A stretch of DNA of 40,740 nucleotides. It comes from JAQIBY01 sp046546095 (GTDB taxonomy: Bacteria; Bacteroidota; Bacteroidia; Bacteroidales; ML635J-15). Shown in pieces: positions 7,175-16,288 of the stretch; within the stretch, counting starts at the first letter, position 1; each line of letters begins with the position of its first letter. The notes under the pieces were generated by a model, which was not told where the DNA came from, made no database searches, and was given only the letters and a program-made list of their open reading frames with translations. Where the stretch lies: contig JBKGYK010000022.1 of NCBI GenBank assembly GCA_046546095.1, positions 1-40,740 on the forward strand, in the 5' to 3' direction. The position numbers and the translations under genes were made by a program.

Positions 7175-8338
7175 ATGGAAAAAAACCAGGGAAATAATAC
7201 GTACAAGATAAAAGGCGGTACTATAACCGGTAAAACCACCCGTGTCCTTAGCCTCTTTACATTGCTCTTACTTTCTTCTGTATCTAAACACATGCATGCT
7301 CAAGATATAGAAAAGGAAATCAATTTCTCAGAGCATAAACTCCTACCTTTTTATCAAATCAAAAAGGCAGGCAACACCACCATTTTTCAGGGAGATCACA
7401 AGGAAAGCAACTATTTTGAAGGCTGGTATTTTAAAATGGTTACAGAAGACGGTTCCGGCATTATCAGTGTTATTCCCGGTATATCATTATCACATGACGG
7501 AAAAGAACAACATGCCTTTATTCAGATCATTAACGGCACTACAGCTCAAACAAGCTATCACCCCTATCCCATTGATGAATTTTCGTTTTCGAAGAAACAG
7601 TTTGAGATAAAAATAGGGAATAATTATTTCTCGAAAGATATGATAAAGCTAGATATACAGGATAGCAACTCCACCGTATCAGGCAAAATAGAAATGTCAG
7701 ACAATGTCGCTTACACATCCGATAAAATGTTGAATCCCGGAATCATGGGCTGGTATCGCTTTGTTCCTTTTATGGAATGTTACCATGGCGTTGTCAGTTT
7801 AACCAACAGCCTGAAAGGAAAACTCATCATCAACAACAAAGAATACGACTTCACCAGCGGTAAAGGTTACATTGAAAAAGACTGGGGATCAAGCATGCCT
7901 TCGTCCTGGATATGGATGCAAAGCAATCATTTTCATGAGCCCGATGCATCATTTATGCTGTCTATCGCAGATGTTCCCTGGCTGGGAAGCTCTTTTACCG
8001 GATTCCTGGGCTTTTTGTATCACGATAACAAAACATACCACTTTTCCACCTATCGCAACACAAAACTGCAGCTGGAAGTCTGTGATTCGGGTAAACTGAC
8101 AATAAAAATGAAGAATCAGAACAACACCTTTATCGTAGAGGCAGTGTCAAATAATACAGGTTTGCTTAAAGCGCCGGCTCATGGCTCTATGGACAGGAGA
8201 ATTGCCGAAAGCATTGATGCTGTCGTAAAGATTACCATGTTTGATGATAAGGGAAATATTGTATTTTCAGACAGTACAAGTATTGCCGGACTGGAAATGG
8301 TGGGAGATTATGAGAAATTGCCGGCTTCGCTAAAATAG
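7175..8338 (+). CDS. tocopherol-cyclase-family protein with an export signal
   Basis: A 387-residue protein matching the tocopherol cyclase family, which in phototrophs closes the chromanol ring of vitamin E and in other bacteria has unknown substrates. The two family signatures are present: NYFEGWYFKMV at residues 79-89 and GKGYIEKDWGSS-MPSSWIWMQSNHF at 229-253. Before the domain are about 22 polar and basic residues and a hydrophobic stretch (RVLSLFTLLLLSSVSKHMHAQ, residues 23-43) that reads as a signal peptide cut after HAQ, so the protein is probably periplasmic or surface-exposed. A later start is possible, but none closer to the hydrophobic core is obvious. No other tocopherol pathway genes are nearby, so the vitamin E reaction should not be assumed. 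Confidence 0.8.
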   Translation: MEKNQGNNTYKIKGGTITGKTTRVLSLFTLLLLSSVSKHMHAQDIEKEINFSEHKLLPFYQIKKAGNTTIFQGDHKESNYFEGWYFKMVTEDGSGIISVIPGISLSHDGKEQHAFIQIINGTTAQTSYHPYPIDEFSFSKKQFEIKIGNNYFSKDMIKLDIQDSNSTVSGKIEMSDNVAYTSDKMLNPGIMGWYRFVPFMECYHGVVSLTNSLKGKLIINNKEYDFTSGKGYIEKDWGSSMPSSWIWMQSNHFHEPDASFMLSIADVPWLGSSFTGFLGFLYHDNKTYHFSTYRNTKLQLEVCDSGKLTIKMKNQNNTFIVEAVSNNTGLLKAPAHGSMDRRIAESIDAVVKITMFDDKGNIVFSDSTSIAGLEMVGDYEKLPASLK

Positions 8339-8765
8339 ACATTATACATGCCGGCCTTAATTTTTCAGGCATAAAAAATCCTGTGCTGTTTTTTCATAGA
8401 CTGGCAGAAAACCACGACAAAACATACATTGACCCTGTGCCTGATCTGGCAAGGGAAATATACATCCCTACCAATCGAAAACAAGAAATCAGCCATGCTG
8501 TTTTATTCCAAAATTCAGCAGAATCCTTTTTGCAGACCGGGTGAAAATGATGCCAAAATAAAAGTCATATGCGTAGGAATAACCAAAACAAGTAGAATGT
8601 AAAAACAAAATTATGACAACATCCGCTTAGCTTGATTGGTTTGATTTAAAAATCTATACAGCAGTAATGGGCAGTTTTGTACTCTGAAAATTTTTTGCTA
8701 TATTGTGGTGCAACAAGGACAAAAGTATCCGCATAAGACCATGGCTGAAATCAATTGCATATGAC
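8339..8765. other. intergenic stretch with a promoter at its end
   Basis: No gene is supported in these 427 bases. The only structure I see is the promoter-like pair at 8676-8706, described separately, and a weak ATGCC/GGCAT stem just after the upstream stop (near 8348-8372) that could act as a terminator. Confidence 0.4.
8676..8706 (+). promoter_or_regulatory. candidate promoter of the T9SS cargo gene
   Basis: TTTG at 8676-8679 is followed after 19 bases by TATATTGT at 8699-8706, close to TAnnTTTG. Transcription would begin near 8712, downstream of an in-frame upstream start at 8703. This supports translation starting at 8766, right at the signal peptide. Confidence 0.4.
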
Positions 8766-9695
8766 ATGAAATACACACTCCTTTTTATTTTCCTGCTGAT
8801 ATCAGCCACTGCCTTAGCCCAGGGAACATGGGCACCAACGGGTGCTGTTTGGCATTATAGCTATTACAACCAGACCACAAGCGGTTATGTGAAAATTGAA
8901 TCAATCGGCGATACGGTGATTGATGGCAAAACCTGTAAAATACTTCATAAAACGAGAATCTACAATGATGGCTTTTCTGCATCAATTGATACTGTCGACT
9001 TAGGAGAAGAATACACTTATGAAGAGAGCAATGTTGTTTATTACTACAGGTTGGGACAATTTTTCATTCTTTATGATTTCAATGCAAGCCTTAATGATTC
9101 CTGGGTAATAGCAGGCGATGAACAGAATCCTGACCCATCTTGCCTGGATTCCACAGGTACCATTTATGTTGATAGCACGACTACTGTTTCTATTAACTCA
9201 CATAATTTACAAGGATTGTACATAAACTCTCCTTCTTCTTCAAGTTGGTATATGTATGGCTTAGCCGTGGAAAAACTAGGTTGTATGAGTTATATGTTCC
9301 CTGAAGTAAATCAGTGTTTGGCTGATTATTATGAAGGAGGGTTTATCCGTTGCTATTCCGATAGCATCTTTGGCTTTTATCAAAGAGACACCACGGCATG
9401 CGACTATATATATATGGCTGATGCAGCCATTCCTGAAAACAAAAATTTCGATATTAGCATATATCCAAATCCGGTCAAGGATATTGTCAGTATTGAAATA
9501 ACACAGGCATGGCAAACTGGTAATTATCATATAAACATCTATTCTCTTCTGGGTGAAAGACTTAAGAAAATAAGACCTGAAGGCAAAACAACTACAATAG
9601 ACATCAGTGATTTACCGGATGGATGCTATTTTATAGAAGTGACCAATTCGAAAAAAGAAAAAACAAGTAAGAAATTAATAAAAAACACGCCATAG
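8766..9695 (+). CDS. secreted protein with type IX secretion sorting domain
   Basis: A 309-residue protein of unknown role. The start at 8766 gives a clean signal peptide (MKYTLLFIFLLISATALAQ), whereas the longer frame from 8703 adds a charged, non-signal N-terminus and probably precedes the transcription start. The middle is a beta-rich domain with many Tyr, Ser and Asp residues, repeated DT-containing strands and few Cys. I do not recognise it. The last 75 residues are a type A T9SS C-terminal sorting domain: NFDISIYPNPVKD, a strand with HINIYSLLGE, the turn TTTIDISDLPDGCYFIEV, and a basic end (KKLIKN). The protein should cross the outer membrane by the type IX system and be cut and anchored or released. 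Confidence 0.85.
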   Translation: MKYTLLFIFLLISATALAQGTWAPTGAVWHYSYYNQTTSGYVKIESIGDTVIDGKTCKILHKTRIYNDGFSASIDTVDLGEEYTYEESNVVYYYRLGQFFILYDFNASLNDSWVIAGDEQNPDPSCLDSTGTIYVDSTTTVSINSHNLQGLYINSPSSSSWYMYGLAVEKLGCMSYMFPEVNQCLADYYEGGFIRCYSDSIFGFYQRDTTACDYIYMADAAIPENKNFDISIYPNPVKDIVSIEITQAWQTGNYHINIYSLLGERLKKIRPEGKTTTIDISDLPDGCYFIEVTNSKKEKTSKKLIKNTP

Positions 9696-10096
9696 TGAGA
9701 AAATTTTCCGGACTCAGAGCAATAAAATCAGATCCCCTGGATACAACAGATTGGATTTCTATCGACAGCTTGCCCAAAGAGATAATTCAACACAGGACAA
9801 GGAACGAGGCGATCATGCATAGGATATTATGAAAACAATTGGGATTTTATTAATTTTAGCAAATGGCAGCCAGGGATGTGGGGAAAATATTTTGGCCAGG
9901 AATCTTACCAACAGGCTGTTATTGTGAAAACGAACAAAATGCATCTATGAGAAAAATCGTATTACCAATCAGTATTTTTGCCTGTCTATTTCCATTTCAG
10001 GGATTTTCAAACCCGGCAACGGATTCCACAATCAACAAAAACGTATTGAGGCTTCCGGCGAATGAACATCTTTTTAAAACCCGTTGAATTTGAGTT
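9696..10096. other. stretch without a convincing gene
   Basis: Two tiny frames look superficially like signal-peptide starts: 9829-9927 (32 residues, MKTIGILLILANGSQGC) and 9947-10087 (46 residues, MRKIVLPISIFACLFPFQ, ending ten bases before the next gene). Neither is long enough to judge, and no family is recognisable. They may be decayed 5' ends of secreted-protein genes or chance frames. Confidence 0.3.
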
Positions 10097-10897
10097 ATGC
10101 CAAAAAAAACAACAACTATGTTACGACTATCCATCACACTGATTTTCGGTCTCATCAGCATGAGCATTTTTGCACAAAGCGATTGCAATATCGAAGACGC
10201 GTATCAAAGCATTTTTTCAATCGAAAAACAGCAACATAAAGAACGGGAATACCTTCTCAAAACAGTAAACACCATTGATACAAGCTCATGTTTTGCAGAC
10301 TTGGTGAACAATTACAGCATGTATCTTGATTATTTGCTCACCAACTTTTCTGATCGGTCTTACAGCGAAGAATTGATGGCCATTGAAGATACAAACAAGC
10401 TTCAGCGTGAATTTGCCATAACCCTGCAAAAGGACAGTGTATTTAGCCGGGAAATGCACAATCTGACAAAACGGATTACGGATAAAACCAATTTTACACC
10501 GGATACAGTGAGCATGGACGAAGTCTTAAACATCGCCGTAAAATATTTTGCCCTGACAGACATCCAGGAAGATGACGCCTATGTTGGAAAAGTGTGCATT
10601 GGCATTAATGGTCTGGATGCGACAGAAAATGAAAGAAAGCCGCAAATTGAAGCCTTTGCCTTTACCGCAATTATGAATAGTTTTCAGTCGAAGGAATCCA
10701 ACATGTATGATGAATTTGTCAAAGGCATAAGGGAGCTGTATAAAATCAATCTGGGTACGGATACTGACGATCGGTTGTTACGAGCCCAGGGGGCCATGTA
10801 TATGTTTATGCGGCAAAATGACAAACTCAAAGCCCTACTGCAGCAGGAATACAAAAACAATCAAAAATACCTTCCGTTTATTCTAAAAACTGAATGA
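10097..10897 (+). CDS. exported protein of unknown function
   Basis: A 266-residue protein that I do not recognise. Either the first ATG or the one at 10118 (residue 8) could be the start; the second gives a more standard signal peptide (MLRLSITLIFGLISMSIFAQ). The mature part is mostly helical by eye, with charged heptad-like stretches (YQSIFSIEKQQHKEREYLLKT) and no T9SS tail, lipobox or membrane segment, so it should be periplasmic. Two cysteines near the start of the mature protein (Cys30, Cys56) could form a disulfide. Neighbours on either side belong to other functions, and no operon partner is evident. Confidence 0.7.
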   Translation: MPKKTTTMLRLSITLIFGLISMSIFAQSDCNIEDAYQSIFSIEKQQHKEREYLLKTVNTIDTSSCFADLVNNYSMYLDYLLTNFSDRSYSEELMAIEDTNKLQREFAITLQKDSVFSREMHNLTKRITDKTNFTPDTVSMDEVLNIAVKYFALTDIQEDDAYVGKVCIGINGLDATENERKPQIEAFAFTAIMNSFQSKESNMYDEFVKGIRELYKINLGTDTDDRLLRAQGAMYMFMRQNDKLKALLQQEYKNNQKYLPFILKTE

Positions 10898-11013
10898 GGA
10901 AAGCGGTTTCTTAATCCTTTGGATTTTCACCCTGGCTGATGGCAACACGCCATAAGTCATCATTGAAGCTACTGTATTTATGGTTGTTGTACGGAAGCAT
11001 AACGCCCTGCAAT

Positions 11014-11916
11014 TTATTGGTACTGCTGATCATGTGTTTTAAACTGACTTAATAAAACCCCTGTAAACACAATAAACAGTCCGACAACATCCATAATCAG
11101 CACCTCATCCCCGAAAGCAAACCAGGCCATCAGCATGGTAACCGGAGGTCCCAGGTAGAACAAACTGGCCACCCGGGTAGCATCAATGCGTTCGATTAAA
11201 CGCCACATCATGGCATAGGCTCCCAGGGAAACAGCAATTATCAGCCATAGCATGGTATAAATAAATTCCGGCTCCCACTGTGTGGATAGATTCTCATCAA
11301 ATATAGCAGGCAGAGCCAATGCCACTGTTGTTGCAAGGCTTTGATAAAACATTGTCAGATCAAGGGGCAACTTATTGCTGTCACTTTTCAGCTCTATCCT
11401 GCGCTGTATCAGACTTGCTGCTGTAATTCCTATAACAGAACCAAGCGGTATGAGATAGCTGAAAACGGATTTCAAACTGTCAAAATCCATACGGCAACCA
11501 AGGGTGACAACAACACCCAAAAAGCCCAGGATAAGACCAAGCCACTGGTAATGATTTGTACGTTCCCCTGTTACAAGCCCGGAAAGCGCACCGGTTGCCA
11601 GAGGCTGCAAAGCCACCACCAGGGCAACAATCCCCGCCGGCACCTGATTATCCAGGGCCAGCAACACACAGGTCAGCCACACACCGTGAGCCAGCACACC
11701 TATCAGCATGTTGGGAGCCGCTACTCTCCATCCCACCCACCGAAAGCGATTTCTTACCAGCAGGTAAAGAAAAACAACAATGGTCAAAGCCAGGTATCTC
11801 CAGAAAAGCAAGGTAAAAGGGCCGGTGTAAGGCAGTCCGTATTCAGCACCTATAAAGCCGGAATTCCACAGGAGTACAAATCCTATTGCCAAAAAGATTG
11901 TGCTTCGTTTCACCAT
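11014..11916 (-). CDS. EamA-type drug/metabolite transporter (DMT superfamily)
   Basis: A 300-residue inner-membrane protein with ten predicted helices in two EamA repeats (about residues 6-140 and 155-293), the usual DMT architecture and length. Characteristic stretches are the N-terminal FVLLWNSGFIGAEYGLPYTGP, the end of repeat one (WLGLILGFLGVVVTLG) and the glycine-rich helix near the C-terminus (VVGLFIVFTGVLLSQF). Members export amino acids, nucleosides or other small metabolites, and the substrate cannot be read from the sequence. It is transcribed away from the medium-chain reductase operon, with 268 bases between the two starts. It is probably a single-gene unit. Confidence 0.88.
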   Translation of the reverse strand: MVKRSTIFLAIGFVLLWNSGFIGAEYGLPYTGPFTLLFWRYLALTIVVFLYLLVRNRFRWVGWRVAAPNMLIGVLAHGVWLTCVLLALDNQVPAGIVALVVALQPLATGALSGLVTGERTNHYQWLGLILGFLGVVVTLGCRMDFDSLKSVFSYLIPLGSVIGITAASLIQRRIELKSDSNKLPLDLTMFYQSLATTVALALPAIFDENLSTQWEPEFIYTMLWLIIAVSLGAYAMMWRLIERIDATRVASLFYLGPPVTMLMAWFAFGDEVLIMDVVGLFIVFTGVLLSQFKTHDQQYQ

Positions 11917-12184
11917 ATTCAGTAGTAATTACAAATCAACCCGCTATTTTGTTACATCGAAACATATAAAACATATCTGCGGTTTTCATAACTGATGTCT
12001 TACCTTTCGGGGCAGTAATAACCAACGGTTTTTCTGTTGATGGAAACAGAAATTTGCGGATTGCATATGCTTTGACTATCATTGTATCTGACAAAGATTA
12101 AGTAGCCTGATGGAAATAGTAAGCTAAAGCTGAATCAATTAACAGGCAAAACCGTTTATGAATCAGTAAACCAGAATTGTTCAA

Positions 12185-13195
12185 ATGAGTTACAAAAAAG
12201 TTGTTATCACAGAATATGGCACCCCTGAAGTCATGCAACTTATTGAAGAAGCTACACTTCCTGAGCCAAAGGCAGATGAAGTACGAATAAAAGTAATCAA
12301 CACCAGCGCCAACTTCACCGACATGATGATACGCAAAGGGAAATATCCGGATGTGAAAGATAAACCACCTTTTGCCCTGGGTTATGACATGGCCGGCATT
12401 GTTGACAAAACAGGGAGTGGTGTTACAAGCTTGAAAACCGGTGATAGAGTTGCCGACATGACTGTGATCGGAGCTTATTCAGAATACATCTGTCTGCCGG
12501 TGGAAAGGTTAATCCCCATCCCTGCCAGTCTGGATACAGCAGAAGCAGTTGCACTGATTTTATCCTATACAACGGCGTATCAGTTACTTCACCGAAATGC
12601 AAAAGTCAACAAAGGCGACAGCATATTGATTCACGGAGCCAGTGGTGCCGTGGGAACAGCCATGCTTCAACTGGGCCGGCTTCACAATCTGACAATGTAC
12701 GGAACCGCTTCAAAACCCAATCACGACAAGGTTAAATCCAATGGTGGTATTCCCATCGATTACAAAAGCGAAGATTTTGTTCAACAGATCAGTGAATTAA
12801 CAGACAATGGTGTTGATGCTGTATTTGACCCCATAGGCGGCAAAAACTTTAAAAAGTCCTTTAAATCACTGAAACCCGGTGGCAAATTGGTTGCATTTGG
12901 ATTTTACAATTCTGTTATGGGCAAAGACGGCAACATACCACTGGATTTCATGAAAATTCTCATGTGGAACATCTTCCCCAACGGGAAATCGTCCGGTTTT
13001 TACTCCATCGATGGCTTAAGAAAAAAGCATCCCGATTGGTTTAAAGCAGATTTACAAAGCTTGTTTGGCTTACTTTTAGATGGTAAGATACAACCGGAAA
13101 TTGCCGGACATGTGCCCCTGGAGAAAGCCAGATCAATCCATGAAAAAATGGAGAAAGAAGAAATCACAGGAAAGATCATCTTTGATGTCGGATAA
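12185..13195 (+). CDS. medium-chain reductase, quinone-oxidoreductase-like (zinc-less)
   Basis: A 336-residue NAD(P)H-dependent enzyme of the MDR superfamily. The catalytic GroES-like domain covers about residues 1-125, with NTSANFTDMMIRKGKYP and LGYDMAGIV, and the Rossmann domain follows with the nucleotide-binding GASGAVG at 151-157. The structural and catalytic zinc cysteines of alcohol dehydrogenases are absent, which points to the zeta-crystallin/quinone reductase branch or an enoyl reductase. The late segment VFDPIGGKNFKKSFKSLKPGGKLVAFGF and the ending EKARSIHEKMEKEEITGKIIF are typical. It is followed after 72 bases by an E2-type acyltransferase and an NmrA-like reductase on the same strand. 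I infer a shared pathway acting on an acyl or enone substrate. Confidence 0.85.
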   Translation: MSYKKVVITEYGTPEVMQLIEEATLPEPKADEVRIKVINTSANFTDMMIRKGKYPDVKDKPPFALGYDMAGIVDKTGSGVTSLKTGDRVADMTVIGAYSEYICLPVERLIPIPASLDTAEAVALILSYTTAYQLLHRNAKVNKGDSILIHGASGAVGTAMLQLGRLHNLTMYGTASKPNHDKVKSNGGIPIDYKSEDFVQQISELTDNGVDAVFDPIGGKNFKKSFKSLKPGGKLVAFGFYNSVMGKDGNIPLDFMKILMWNIFPNGKSSGFYSIDGLRKKHPDWFKADLQSLFGLLLDGKIQPEIAGHVPLEKARSIHEKMEKEEITGKIIFDVG

Positions 13196-13267
13196 AAGCA
13201 TGACAGGCATGCCAGTTCTCATTAAGAGACTCCGCCTGAGTAATGAATCATTCAACACAATGTCATT

Positions 13268-14056
13268 ATGAAAAACTACAAGGTTAAAAACTTCCCTGAT
13301 TCAAGAATCGCAGGCATTGACATTGGTGAAACCGGAAAACAAAAACACCATATCAGTGCCTTACTAGAGATTGATGTAACAAATGCCAGAAAGAAAATCA
13401 AGGCATACAACCGCAAAGATGAACAAAACATATCATTTACTGCCTGGCTGATAAGCACAATTGCTCAAACCATCGCAAAGCATGAAACAGCAGGAGCTTA
13501 TCGTCTGGGAAAGAGCAAACTGATGATTTTTGATGATGTTAACATCTCGCTGGCGGTGGAAAAAAATGTTGGTGGAGAGAAAGTCCCCATTCCGCTGGTG
13601 ATTGAAAAAGCCCAGGAAATAAGCATTGCATCCATTACCAGGCAAATCAAGGATGCTAAAAACAAAGTCATCACAAAAAAAGAAATGGTTCTACAGAAAA
13701 AAGCAGGTAAAGCAGAACGTATTTACCGGTTTTTGCCGGGCTTTATCAGGCGATGGTTTTGGAAATATTTACTAAAGCATCCAAAACTGGCTTATAAAAA
13801 GATGGGCAATGTTGCCTTCACCTCTATAGGGATGGTTGGGAAAATCAACGCCTGGTTCTTACCAATATCGGTACATCCCGTATGCTTTGGTGTAAGTTCC
13901 ATCGTAAAAAAGCCGCATGTGGTTGATGATGAAATTATCATCCGGGAAATCCTTAATATGTCAGTGCTTATCGACCATGACGTGATTGATGGGGCGCCTA
14001 TGGCCCGCTTTATCAATGAATTATCCATAAGCATTGAAAAAGCAATCAACATATGA
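13268..14056 (+). CDS. stand-alone acyltransferase of the 2-oxo-acid dehydrogenase E2 type
   Basis: A 262-residue protein made only of the E2/chloramphenicol-acetyltransferase-like catalytic domain, without lipoyl or subunit-binding domains. The active-site motif is intact: His237 and Asp241-Gly242 in DHDVIDGAPMARF, equivalent to the DHRVVDG of E2 enzymes. Earlier conserved parts include the KQKHHISALLEIDVT strand and VNISLAVEK. An insert at about 148-172 (YRFLPGFIRRWFWKYLLKHP) is strongly aromatic, basic and amphipathic, suggesting membrane contact, and is common in this stand-alone branch as I remember it. No E1, E3 or lipoate genes are near, so it likely transfers acyl groups from CoA or another thioester to an unknown acceptor. 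It overlaps the next gene by 4 bases. Confidence 0.85.
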   Translation: MKNYKVKNFPDSRIAGIDIGETGKQKHHISALLEIDVTNARKKIKAYNRKDEQNISFTAWLISTIAQTIAKHETAGAYRLGKSKLMIFDDVNISLAVEKNVGGEKVPIPLVIEKAQEISIASITRQIKDAKNKVITKKEMVLQKKAGKAERIYRFLPGFIRRWFWKYLLKHPKLAYKKMGNVAFTSIGMVGKINAWFLPISVHPVCFGVSSIVKKPHVVDDEIIIREILNMSVLIDHDVIDGAPMARFINELSISIEKAINI

Positions 14057-14952
14057 AAAACATATTAATCACAGGAGCAACCGGAAATGTGGGATCCGAA
14101 GTGATTCGATATCTCCGGGAAAATAATGCATCCAACAAAATTGTTGCTGGTGTCAGGAAAATTGACACGGCGAAAAAGGTTTTTGAAAATTATCCTGATT
14201 TGGATTTTGTTGATTTTGATTTTGAGAATTCTGATACTTTTGACAAAGCACTGGAAAAGATTGACAGAGTTTTCCTTATACGTCCTCCCCACATTTCAGA
14301 TGTAAGCAAATATTTCGCACCTCTCATTGACGCGATGAAGAAACAACATGTCACCGATGTGGTTTTTTTGTCTGTTCAGGGTGCAGAAAAAAGCAAAGTC
14401 ATTCCCCACAACAAAATTGAACGGCTGATTCAGAATGCCGGAATGGATTATATTTTTCTCAGACCGTCATATTTTATGCAAAATCTGACCACAAGTCTGC
14501 ATAAAGACATAAAAGAAAAACGGGAGATCATTCTCCCTGCCGGAAAAGCAAAATTCAACTGGATTGACACAAAAGATATCGGTAGAGCCGGCGCAATTTT
14601 GCTCGACAAATTTGAAGATTATAAGAATCAGGCATACGAAATCACGGGACAGGAAAACCTGGATTTTGGTGAAGTGACCTCCCTGATAAATGAAGCCATC
14701 AGAAATCCGATTCGATACAGAAATGTCAATCCATTGACATTCTACCGTATTAAAAAACGTGACGGGATGTCAAGGGGAATGATTATTGTCATGCTTCTGC
14801 TCCACTTTATACCACGCTTTCAGAAAGATCCGCATATTTCGGATTTCTATAAGCAATTGACAGGAAAAAATCCAACCGATTTAAGAACTTTTATTAAAAT
14901 GGAAATGGATAAGTTTGAAAGACAAGCCGATAATGGATTGAATAACCGGTAG
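14053..14952 (+). CDS. NmrA-like NAD(P)-binding reductase (atypical SDR)
   Basis: A 299-residue Rossmann-fold protein. The dinucleotide motif GATGNVG is at residues 8-14, directly after the first strand. Further family marks are VFLIRPPHISD, the substrate-side strand VVFLSVQGAEKS, PHNKIERLIQNAGMDYIFLRPSYFMQNL and the late KFNWIDTKDIGRAGAILL. The classical SDR Tyr-x3-Lys is not in place, which fits the NmrA/TMR-like atypical group, often NADPH quinone reductases or redox sensors. A hydrophobic stretch at about 239-253 (GMIIVMLLLHFIPRF) is unusual and could touch the membrane. Translation is coupled to the acyltransferase by an ATGA overlap, so the proteins are made together. Confidence 0.85.
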   Translation: MKNILITGATGNVGSEVIRYLRENNASNKIVAGVRKIDTAKKVFENYPDLDFVDFDFENSDTFDKALEKIDRVFLIRPPHISDVSKYFAPLIDAMKKQHVTDVVFLSVQGAEKSKVIPHNKIERLIQNAGMDYIFLRPSYFMQNLTTSLHKDIKEKREIILPAGKAKFNWIDTKDIGRAGAILLDKFEDYKNQAYEITGQENLDFGEVTSLINEAIRNPIRYRNVNPLTFYRIKKRDGMSRGMIIVMLLLHFIPRFQKDPHISDFYKQLTGKNPTDLRTFIKMEMDKFERQADNGLNNR

Positions 14953-14994
14953 TTACATCTCATAACAGCAGAAAGCAGCATTGTGCCGGGGTTT

Positions 14995-15023
14995 CGTTAA
15001 GCATTTAAAATAATGCCTTAACG
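14995..15023 (+). terminator. hairpin after the reductase-acyltransferase operon
   Basis: CGTTAAGCATT at 14995-15005 and AATGCCTTAACG at 15012-15023 pair with a single-base bulge around a six-base A/T loop, 43 bases after the last stop. There is no long T run, so termination is plausible but not certain. The rest of the gap up to 15334 shows nothing I can name. Confidence 0.4.
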
Positions 15024-15334
15024 TATATTAGGGTTAAAGCCCCCATTGTGTTTTTCGCCACTAAATTTGCCGTAAAATCAGTTTAACAAATCATTTTTGG
15101 TACAAAAAATTTCATCCGAAACATAAACGTCCACAAGAAAGAATTAAACCTATCCGAATTTCCGGAGGGGAATTGCATTCTGATAATTTAGACCGGCAGC
15201 AAAAAAACAGTGAAAAAAATCATCAATGCCAACGGATAACAACGCGGGGCAAAGATAATGCTCATCCGAAGCTGACTGTTATGTATCCCGGCAATAAAAA
15301 CCTGGAGCATCTGCAAATGAGGAAAAGCTGCTTT

Positions 15335-16276
15335 TTACCTTTTGATTAGCTTCTTATGCAAAACAGCTCCATCATCAAAAACAAAACGGAGGGTATACAA
15401 GCCGCTTTCCAGGGATACCAAATCAACAACAAACTCAGAATCTCTTGCCTGTGGCAATAAAAGCACTTTTCCATAAGCATCAATGAGAGCAATGCTCTGC
15501 AAATCTGATTCTCCGGGCAGCTCAATGTGTATACTATTGCCCGCCGGATTGGGATAACACACAATGTCCTCCGATATATGGTCTGAGGCGTAACTCTCGT
15601 CATGATCAAGAGAAACCGTCCACTCCCGGGTTTGATCGTCAACGCCTACCACGGTATAAACAAGTGGAGAAGAAAAATCCAATTCACTTTCACCCGGCAC
15701 CTGGAACTGATCATTCACATAAGCTTTGGCTCCGGGAGCAAGCGTGAATTCAGGCCGACAAGCAGACAAATCCACTTCCGGCATTACAAGCAGTGATATC
15801 TGATTATCATTATAATTTATATCTGCTTCTGAATATTGTTCAGGATGTGAATACGAGAGGAAATCAGTGGAGGCATATTCTTCATTGTCGAACCAAATGA
15901 AGGGGTAATCCCCGGAAGCTACGATTGCATTACTGTGGAAGGCTATCTCATTGGAAAGTGAATCCACATTGCTTTCTCCATCCATCAGATGAAACACCAA
16001 CACTTCACCATCCACATGATTGCTGTATATGGTTAGAAAAAACACCCCTGGGTAATCACCATTTGAATCAATACTGGCAATGCCCCTGCATTCACCCTCA
16101 CAAAAAGCACCCAGTTTAGCATCGGGATCTGTAATATAGTTTCCCTCAAGCTTAACTTTACCCGTCACATTCATTGAAAATTCAAAATCTGCCGGATTAA
16201 CATTCCAATCCTGTGCTGTTGTAATAAGATTGGAAAAAAGAAACAAAACACTAATTATTATGCTGATAGTTTTCAT
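15335..16276 (-). CDS. small T9SS-secreted protein sharing a domain with the adjacent giant protein
   Basis: A 313-residue secreted protein in three parts after a signal peptide (residues 1-21). Residues 23-128 match residues 2845-2955 of the giant upstream protein: a DW-x-VNP start, G-x-V, a GAFCEGECRGIA turn, a hydrophobic FFLTIYSN strand and a final F-x-N-x-I segment. Residues about 138-222 look like a DUF5018-type or bacterial Ig-like domain (NYNDNQISLLVMPEVDLS, then DFSSPLVYTVVGVDDQTREWTVSL). Residues 238-313 are a T9SS sorting domain (VCYPNPAGNSIHIEL to the basic end KKLIKR). The start lies 12 bases after the giant gene's stop, so the two should be one transcript. I infer that it works with the giant protein on the surface. 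Confidence 0.88.
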   Translation of the reverse strand: MKTISIIISVLFLFSNLITTAQDWNVNPADFEFSMNVTGKVKLEGNYITDPDAKLGAFCEGECRGIASIDSNGDYPGVFFLTIYSNHVDGEVLVFHLMDGESNVDSLSNEIAFHSNAIVASGDYPFIWFDNEEYASTDFLSYSHPEQYSEADINYNDNQISLLVMPEVDLSACRPEFTLAPGAKAYVNDQFQVPGESELDFSSPLVYTVVGVDDQTREWTVSLDHDESYASDHISEDIVCYPNPAGNSIHIELPGESDLQSIALIDAYGKVLLLPQARDSEFVVDLVSLESGLYTLRFVFDDGAVLHKKLIKR

Positions 16277-16288
16277 GATGACGATTTT

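Noticed and set aside
11341..11925. 194-residue plus-strand frame opposite the EamA gene
   Set aside because: Gln/His/Thr-rich translation typical of the strand opposite a membrane protein.
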